Part shown: positions 7,465 through 12,051 of the stretch, in pieces | Position numbering within the stretch: the first letter of the stretch is position 1 | How the letters are laid out: every line of letters begins with the position of its first letter | Made by a program: the position numbers and the translations under genes | The notes under the pieces: generated by a model | What the model was told of the DNA's origin: nothing | The model's database searches: none | Seen by the model: the letters and a program-made list of their open reading frames with translations, nothing else | NCBI GenBank assembly: GCA_023398955.1 | Contig: JAEWRL010000008.1 | Span: 1 to 16,488 of the forward strand | DNA from: Pseudomonadota bacterium | GTDB lineage: Bacteria; Myxococcota_A; Polyangia; Polyangiales; Polyangiaceae | Direction of reading: 5' to 3' | Length of the DNA: 16,488 nucleotides

Positions 7465-8586
7465 TCAGCGCCCCTGGCAATGCACCTGACCGCTCGTTGG
7501 GGACCGCCGACAGTCCGAGCACTCCTGTGTCGCCAGCGCGCCGCGCTCACACCACTTCGCGCCGACGTCAGTGCAATCGCCGAGACCATCGGTTGCTCCG
7601 CAGTCGCTCTCGGGGGACTCTACGCACCGGTATCCAGCGACCGCATCGTTCCATGCGCACAGCGAGGGCTGTTCACATTGTCTGGATGCCACCCGATCTT
7701 CCTCGCACCAAACCGCAATGCCATTGAAGCACCTTCCCGCCCAATCCAAGCGCTCACACGGTTCGGGTTGCTCGACGCCAGGTGGGCCGATAGTTTCACG
7801 GATCCACGGCAGCGCGCTCGCGAGGCGCACGTAACGGTCCCGGCCGGTGCATGTCGAGTCGCCGTCACTGAGGGTACCTGCAACGACAACCCTGCCCGTC
7901 GTGTCGCGCACCAGCAACGGTCCTCCCGAGTCGCCGACGCACGCGCCGCTCGCGCCGCGGCCATCCACCTCGATGAACTCGTCACCCACTGCCGTTATCG
8001 ATTCGACAGCAAAGCGCCTTTCTCCCCACGACCGAAGCTCGGAGACGCCCGTCCCGGCCAGCTGCGCCAGGTGACCTGTGCAAGGACGCTCACCGCCTGT
8101 TGGCGCGATCGGCGTGGCACGTTCTCGAGTGACCGGCGTTGTCAGCTGAATCAGCATCAGGTCGAGGCTGGGATGAACGTAGGTGGGCCCAGCTCGGACG
8201 GGAGGATCATCGAGGGACTCGGGGTCTGGACACGCTACGCTCTCGACGGGCTTCGACGAGAGGTGAATGCTCGTCCGAGCCTCCGGCGGCGCCTGACAGT
8301 GAGCCGCCGTAAGCACCCACTGCGGCCCAACGAGGACTCCTGTACAGGTGAGCACGAGCTGGCCGGAATCCACGCGCACCTCGATCCTCACGATGGCCCT
8401 CTCCTGACGGGATGACAGCCGCAGGTACTCTGCCTGCGAGCCTCCGTTGTAGAGACACTGACGAGACTGGCCCGCTGCGACTCGCGAATCGCCGCACGCT
8501 GCCATGAGCGATCCGACAAGCAAGAGACCCATGCGAGACGAGGGTCTGACGTTGGAGGCTACGAAGCTGCAGGGCGTAGGCGGCAT
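7465..8586 (-). CDS. Secreted S1-family serine protease (lipoprotein) with Cys-rich tail
   Basis: This 373-residue chymotrypsin-fold protease lipoprotein is probably exported and anchored by Cys31 (lipobox LMAAC). The catalytic triad is visible: H96 in LTAAHC, D142 in LDLMLIQL and S220 in GDSGGP. At the primary specificity position (six residues before the serine) there is Gly rather than the trypsin Asp, so a chymotrypsin- or elastase-like preference is more likely than trypsin-like; this is an inference. A cysteine-rich tail (about 275-373, around 13 Cys) resembles small disulfide-bonded modules often attached to myxobacterial proteases. The ATG at 8586 is preceded by GAAGGA at good spacing; longer frames upstream (to 8949) read through a promoter and a pentamer repeat and are not credible. 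It is transcribed divergently from the V8-like protease gene, with a sigma-54-like promoter at 8684-8700. Confidence 0.92.
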   Translation of the reverse strand: MPPTPCSFVASNVRPSSRMGLLLVGSLMAACGDSRVAAGQSRQCLYNGGSQAEYLRLSSRQERAIVRIEVRVDSGQLVLTCTGVLVGPQWVLTAAHCQAPPEARTSIHLSSKPVESVACPDPESLDDPPVRAGPTYVHPSLDLMLIQLTTPVTRERATPIAPTGGERPCTGHLAQLAGTGVSELRSWGERRFAVESITAVGDEFIEVDGRGASGACVGDSGGPLLVRDTTGRVVVAGTLSDGDSTCTGRDRYVRLASALPWIRETIGPPGVEQPEPCERLDWAGRCFNGIAVWCEEDRVASRQCEQPSLCAWNDAVAGYRCVESPESDCGATDGLGDCTDVGAKWCERGALATQECSDCRRSPTSGQVHCQGR

Positions 8587-8603
8587 GATCGTGTCCTTCG
8601 GTG

Positions 8604-8619
8604 GCGAGCGACAGCTCGC
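8604..8619 (-). other. Small hairpin in protease mRNA leader
   Basis: GCGAGC and GCTCGC form a 6-bp stem with a 4-nt loop about 18 nt before the minus-strand protease start, just upstream of its GAAGGA ribosome site. It would lie inside the leader if transcription starts from the sigma-54-like promoter at 8684-8700. An effect on translation is an inference. Confidence 0.45.
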
Positions 8620-8625
8620 GTCGCG

Positions 8626-8665
8626 GCCGAGCCGAGCCGACCCGACCCGAGCCGACCCGAGCCGT
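8626..8665. repeat. Eight tandem SCCGA pentamers in protease leader
   Basis: Eight consecutive 5-bp units of the form (G/C)CCGA, the last ending in T. They lie between the predicted transcription start (about 8673) and the ribosome site of the minus-strand protease gene, so they would form most of its 5' leader. Pentamer arrays are prone to slipped-strand length changes. Confidence 0.85.
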
Positions 8666-8683
8666 GGGCGCGTGACGCTTGGT

Positions 8684-8700
8684 AGCAGATGCCGTGCCAC
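8684..8700 (-). promoter_or_regulatory. Sigma-54 (-24/-12) promoter of S1 protease gene
   Basis: The minus strand reads GTGGCACGGCATCTGCT. Against the consensus YTGGCACGRNNNTTGCW it matches the whole TGGCACG block, the R, and TGC plus final T, with mismatches only at the first base and one base of the -12 block. The GG-GC spacing is correct. Predicted start of transcription is about 8673, giving a leader of about 87 nt before the ATG at 8586. Confidence 0.65.
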
Positions 8701-8722
8701 CTGGCGGGCCCGCGCAGCCCCG

Positions 8723-8842
8723 GGACACAGCGGGCATGAATCCGCCTGCTGCACGGAACGCGGCCAGACCGGACACGTCCGCGTTCTGCAAGGCCTGTTC
8801 GGTGGACACGGGGCGGAGCACATCCACGGGTTCGTTGGACAC
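8723..8842 (+). promoter_or_regulatory. Four GGACAC direct repeats between the divergent promoters
   Basis: GGACAC occurs at 8723, 8771, 8804 and 8837, all on the plus strand, each followed within a few bases by a G/C-rich GCGG-like stretch. The last two share a longer core (TTCG, 1 base, TGGACAC) and the last three are spaced exactly 33 bp apart. The second copy sits in a palindrome (CGGAC, AC, GTCCG). They lie about 60-180 bp upstream of the 8905 promoter and 20-140 bp upstream of the 8684 promoter, the usual place for enhancer-binding-protein sites. Role as activator sites is an inference. Confidence 0.5.
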
Positions 8843-8904
8843 TGCGGGGGGCGCATTACGGCAATACTCCGAGCTAGGTTCGTTGCGGGGTTGCGCCCGT
8901 CGCG

Positions 8905-8921
8905 CTGGCACGAGCTGTGCT
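8905..8921 (+). promoter_or_regulatory. Sigma-54 (-24/-12) promoter of V8-like protease gene
   Basis: CTGGCACGAGCTGTGCT matches the sigma-54 consensus YTGGCACGRNNNTTGCW at every specified base except one T of the -12 block, with correct GG-GC spacing. Predicted start of transcription is about 8932, giving a leader of about 64 nt before the ATG at 8996. Confidence 0.75.
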
Positions 8922-8995
8922 CTGGAGCGCCGCGGAAGGGCCGAGCCAATGCCTCGACCCAATCCGATCAATCCAGAAACGATAAGGTAAGAACA

Positions 8996-10048
8996 ATGCT
9001 AATCGCGAACCGTCAGACAGCCACAGCAGGCGTTTGGGTGGGGATTTCAGCTTTCTGCGTGCTCAGCGCGTGTTCCTCGGACCCAGCAGACACCAGCGCA
9101 GCAGATCCGATGTCGGGCATCGTCCCCATGGAGGCGAGCCCCGACGCCAGGTTTCCCGACCTAGTTCCGACGATTGGGGTGGCCAGTCTCCCCGACGACG
9201 CGGCTTCGATAGACGACGGCACCACCGGCCTGCCCGGGCTGCTTCAAGGTGAGGAGGCGACTGAAGACGAGCTCATCGAGAAGGGCTACCCGTGCAACGC
9301 GTCCACGAACTGCGTTGCAGGCGTATTCGGGAACGACAACAGGAGCCCCCGAAGCGTCGCGGACTATGGCGACACGGGACACCCCTACACGCTGGTGGGT
9401 AAGGTGATCCTTTGGCAGCCACCGAGTGGTGGGAACCCGGCATATCCCGTCGGGCACTGCACCGGATTCTTGGTGGGCCGCCGGGTGGTGATGACCAACG
9501 CTCACTGTGTTCACGACCCGATCACGGGGTTCTACTACTGGCACACCTTCAGTCCTCGTCACGACGGTGAGCAGCCGTCGCGCTGGGGCACGGCCGACTA
9601 CGACGGCGATGGCCAGAAGGAAGTGGCGTCCGAAGCTGCCTACGTCGATCCTGGCTTTTCGGCGGCCAACGTCAACAATGGGACCAGCAACCAACATGAC
9701 AAGGCGTTCCTCATCCTCACCAACGACGCGCCCAACCTGGGATACTGGGGAGTCACCGTCCCATCAAGCTCCTCGAACATCGGAACGATTAGGACATTCG
9801 GATACCCAGCGGGCAAGCGCAACGTACTCTACTATGGGTACACGAACAACTGGCAGTTTGACGGAAATGGTCGCACCATGAGCACCATGGTCGACATTAC
9901 AGGAGGCCAGAGCGGGTCTCCGCTCTACTCGACCACGATCAGCTCCGGACGCTGGGTGTTCGCACTGATCAACACAGTGGGCGAAGGCGTGCGGATCGAC
10001 TCCGACGATATCGCGGTGATCAACTACTACCGCGGGCTGGTCCCCTGA
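8996..10048 (+). CDS. V8-like (glutamyl endopeptidase, S1B) serine protease lipoprotein
   Basis: This 350-residue secreted lipoprotein protease has its lipobox LSAC at Cys26. A 75-residue low-complexity acidic prosegment-like region is followed by the protease domain (about 120-350). The triad is H170 in MTNAHC, D235 in QHDKAFLIL and S306 in GGQSGSPLY; the SGSP form of the serine motif is characteristic of the V8/glutamyl-endopeptidase branch. Residues 201-209 (D-Y-D-G-D-G-Q-K-E) look like a calcium-binding loop. The ATG at 8996 follows AAGG at suitable spacing and starts a clean signal peptide; upstream in-frame sequence to 8504 overlaps the divergent gene and promoter and is not credible. 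It is driven by a near-consensus sigma-54 promoter at 8905 and divergent to another secreted protease, suggesting joint induction for extracellular protein breakdown. A true glutamyl preference is not shown by the sequence alone. Confidence 0.93.
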   Translation: MLIANRQTATAGVWVGISAFCVLSACSSDPADTSAADPMSGIVPMEASPDARFPDLVPTIGVASLPDDAASIDDGTTGLPGLLQGEEATEDELIEKGYPCNASTNCVAGVFGNDNRSPRSVADYGDTGHPYTLVGKVILWQPPSGGNPAYPVGHCTGFLVGRRVVMTNAHCVHDPITGFYYWHTFSPRHDGEQPSRWGTADYDGDGQKEVASEAAYVDPGFSAANVNNGTSNQHDKAFLILTNDAPNLGYWGVTVPSSSSNIGTIRTFGYPAGKRNVLYYGYTNNWQFDGNGRTMSTMVDITGGQSGSPLYSTTISSGRWVFALINTVGEGVRIDSDDIAVINYYRGLVP

Positions 10049-10104
10049 CAATCACGGGCTGGCGGGCTCGCGTCGGGCACCCCCATTAACCGGCCCCCAC
10101 CTTG

Positions 10105-10144
10105 CTCACTGTGTCCCCTGCGACTGCGCGGGGAACACAGTGAG
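10105..10144 (+). terminator. Long hairpin downstream of V8-like protease
   Basis: CTCACTGTGT (10105-10114) pairs perfectly with ACACAGTGAG (10135-10144). The stem continues through CCCC/GGGG after a single bulged A and ends in a GCG-ACTG-CGC tip. It begins 56 bp after the protease stop. There is no U run, so if it terminates transcription it is not a canonical intrinsic terminator. Confidence 0.5.
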
Positions 10145-10250
10145 TCGAGTGGAATTCAGAGATCTGTTAGCCGAGTTCGACGCTCGCGGGGTTGAGCACC
10201 TCGTGGTCGGGGCTCACGCTTTGGCGGCAAGGGCCACCCCAGCGAGATGA
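10140..10250 (+). pseudogene. N-terminal remnant of a nucleotidyltransferase
   Basis: A short frame from GTG (10140 or 10149) to TGA at 10248 reads VEFRDLLAEFDARGVEHLVV followed by GAHALAAR. This is the typical start of small nucleotidyltransferase-like proteins (AbiEii/DUF6036 type), where an N-terminal helix is followed by an L-V-V-G-(G/A)-x-A-L-A strand-turn. The catalytic acidic residues that should follow (around TKDLD) are lost, since the frame breaks into unrelated sequence after about 30 codons. Such proteins are often found in toxin-antitoxin or defence loci, but this piece is too short to function. The call rests on pattern recognition of a short stretch. Confidence 0.6.
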
Positions 10251-10284
10251 GCCGCTTCGACTGGGCCCGCCGCGACGCGGAGGC

Positions 10285-10641
10285 ACCCCCACCTTCACCG
10301 CTCAGCGTTACCTGAAGCGCGTCCGGTACGGCAATACCGTCCCCGACGAGCCCGAGGGCTTCCTCTTCGAGCTCGTCCTCGACTACGGCGAGCACGCCGC
10401 GCTCTCCGCCCCCACGAGCCTCACGCCGCCCGCTTCCGAGATTGCCGCCCCCGACGAAAGCGGCGAGTCGCTGGTACGCGAGGACCCCTTCTCCAGCTTC
10501 AAGCCAGGCTTTGACCTCCGCACCTATCGGCTTTGCCGCCGCGTGTTGATGTTTCACTGCTTCGGCACGGGCGCGATTCCCGACGACTTCGATGGAGATC
10601 TTGGCCCAGTGAATCCCCTCCGCGCGCAAACCCCGGCATAG
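10285..10641 (+). pseudogene. Fragment of TcB/SpvB-type toxin component
   Basis: The frame from about 10285 reads TAQRYLKRVRYGN, then EGFLFELVLDYGEH, then DPFSSFKPGFDLRTYRLCRR and VLMFHCFG. These blocks are characteristic of the N-terminal SpvB/TcB domain of insecticidal Tc toxin complex B subunits and related RHS-like proteins. Only about 90 recognisable residues remain of a protein normally well over 1000 residues long. The sequence after FHCFG no longer follows the family and ends at TAG 10639-10641. The frame upstream to 10192 is unrelated. No start codon or ribosome site fits, so I regard this as a transferred or decayed fragment. The following 10642-10844 shows nothing recognisable. Confidence 0.75.
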
Positions 10642-10844
10642 GCAGACCAGTGCGAATTGGCATAGACTGGCAGTCGAAGCAGCAGTTGGGCAGGTTGTCG
10701 CGCCGAGGCGCGCGCCGCGTTTTGGATCGCGGGGCGTCGGAGACAACCGCGCTGCGAAGCCAGCGGCAAACCCCATCGCGGGCAGTTCGGAGCTGGCGTG
10801 GTTCTGTGAATCCAGCTTCGCGCAGCTTGACTCCGATGCGGTCT

Positions 10845-10982
10845 CGCGCCTTCGAGCTCGGCTCTCAACCGGTCGCTATGCTCCTCGGGATTCCGCTGGA
10901 CGGATCCACCGAACCCCGGGCGCTTCCGGCGCTCTAACCGTTCCGGCAGGCGCACGAGGCGCAGATGGTCGTAGCGAGCCAT
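10845..10982 (-). pseudogene. N-terminal remnant of an S8 (subtilisin-like) peptidase, IetS-type
   Basis: An ATG at 10982, 3 bp after the stop of the AAA ATPase gene, opens MARYDHLRLVRLPERLERRK, continuing GFG...RNPEEHSDRLRAELEGA. This opening is characteristic of the subtilases encoded directly after a small AAA ATPase (IetS-like). After about 46 residues the family likeness stops and the frame continues as Arg/Pro-rich sequence. None of the Asp, His and Ser catalytic blocks of the S8 domain is present. The tight spacing shows the pair was once an operon; the protease half is now a stub. The start is real if transcribed, but no active protease can result. Confidence 0.7.
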
Positions 10983-10985
10983 GAG

Positions 10986-11807
10986 CTACTCAGATGCATC
11001 CGCTCCATCCCCGCGCGAACGTCGACGGGATTCATTCGCCATCGCATCAAGGAAGTCCGCCTGCTGGACCCTCTTCCGCCGCTCGACGATGGCCGTTCGC
11101 ATCGCCTGGTAGCAGATGCGTTCAATCTCGGCGTAGGAATAGTGCTCGAGCTTGGCGGCGTAGGTCCTGGGGTTGAAGGAAGTCTCGACGTTCTCGAACT
11201 TCATCGCCAGGAAATGGTCGATCATGTCGCGGCTCGGCTTATCGAACCACAGCACCTCGTCGAATCGGCGCCAAACCGCTGCATCGAGCGTCCGATCCAG
11301 ATTCGTCGCCGCAGCCAGCAGCCCCTTTGGACGAATGCTGTCAATGAATACCAAGAGGCTGTTCACCACGCGGCGGAGCTCGTTGTGCTCGGTGGCATCA
11401 TCGCGAGAACGGGCTAGAGCGTCGAACTCGTCGAGAAACAGGACGCAGGGCTGCTTGCGGCCGAACTCGAAGATCTTGCGCATGTTCGACGCGGTCTCGC
11501 CGAGGTAGGACGAGACGAGCCGGTCGAGTTTCACGACGAACAACGGCAAGCCCACTTCATGGGCGAGGACTTCGGCGAAGAGCGTTTTGCCGCATCCCGG
11601 TGGACCGCAGAACAGCAGCTTGCGGCGGACTGGCAAGCCCTTCGAGCGGATCTCTTCGGCTCGTCGAAACTCCTTGATCAACCCATGGAATAGGTGCCAA
11701 TTCTCTGGAGTGAGCGCGATCTCGTGGCGGGTGCGTGTCACATCGACGCGCTCGACGAAGTCGCTAGCCTCGTCGGGAAAAGGCAGAAGCGGCGCCAAAC
11801 TGCGCAA
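10986..11807 (-). CDS. AAA ATPase, IetA-type, probably N-terminally truncated
   Basis: This is a 273-residue AAA+ ATPase. Visible motifs are Walker A GPPGCGKT (68-75), Walker B LFLDEFD (D126, E127), sensor 1 AATN (N169) and the arginine finger/second region VWRRFD (R180, R181), followed by a small helical lid with the YAEIERIC stretch. The ATPase core therefore looks functional. Relatives paired with a subtilase usually carry about 70-90 extra N-terminal residues forming a helical domain. Here the only start is TTG at 11807, without a ribosome site, and the upstream sequence does not resemble that domain in any frame. The downstream neighbour, 3 bp away, is the stub of the subtilase partner. 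IetA/IetS systems have been linked to plasmid stability and incompatibility and to phage defence; this copy looks like a two-ended remnant. Expression is uncertain. Confidence 0.8.
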   Translation of the reverse strand: MRSLAPLLPFPDEASDFVERVDVTRTRHEIALTPENWHLFHGLIKEFRRAEEIRSKGLPVRRKLLFCGPPGCGKTLFAEVLAHEVGLPLFVVKLDRLVSSYLGETASNMRKIFEFGRKQPCVLFLDEFDALARSRDDATEHNELRRVVNSLLVFIDSIRPKGLLAAATNLDRTLDAAVWRRFDEVLWFDKPSRDMIDHFLAMKFENVETSFNPRTYAAKLEHYSYAEIERICYQAMRTAIVERRKRVQQADFLDAMANESRRRSRGDGADASE

Positions 11808-11968
11808 GTGAGTGGGCTGCGAACTCGTGGCAAGCAGCTTGCTTGAGCTTCGAACACCGCTACGAGCGTCATGGGTGCAAGTGCTCCGCGTGCTGTACGG
11901 GTTGCTGCGCGAGAGGCAGATCCGCGGAAGCGCTGCTTGGGGCGTTCGAAGCCGGGTTCAGCTCGTGA

Positions 11969-12025
11969 AGGGGCGAGCCGCTTCACCTCGCCCCTGCCCC
12001 GCTCGCGTCAATCCCAGCGCGAGCG
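11969..12025 (-). terminator. Two stacked hairpins after the Cys-rich lipoprotein gene
   Basis: AGGGGCGAG (11969-11977) pairs perfectly with CTCGCCCCT (11987-11995). A second stem, CGCTCGCG (12000-12007) with CGCGAGCG (12018-12025), lies just before it in the transcript direction. Both sit 27-85 bp past the stop codon of the minus-strand lipoprotein gene. Strong GC stems without a U tract are common at gene ends in high-GC genomes; the terminator role is an inference. The remaining interval to 11807 contains nothing else recognisable. Confidence 0.45.
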
Positions 12026-12051
12026 CGAGCAAGGGTTGAACGAGCGCCCTA

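Noticed and set aside
8587..8949. Longer N-terminus for the S1 protease
   Set aside because: It reads through the sigma-54 promoter and pentamer repeat; the ATG at 8586 has GAAGGA at good spacing and leads into the lipobox.
8504..8995. Longer N-terminus for the V8-like protease
   Set aside because: It would overlap the divergent protease start and both promoters; the ATG at 8996 has a ribosome site and opens a clean lipoprotein signal.
11738..11986. Alternative frame that might encode the missing ATPase N-terminus
   Set aside because: It is Arg/Ala-rich, does not look helical like the family's N-terminal domain, and overlaps the ATPase in a different frame.
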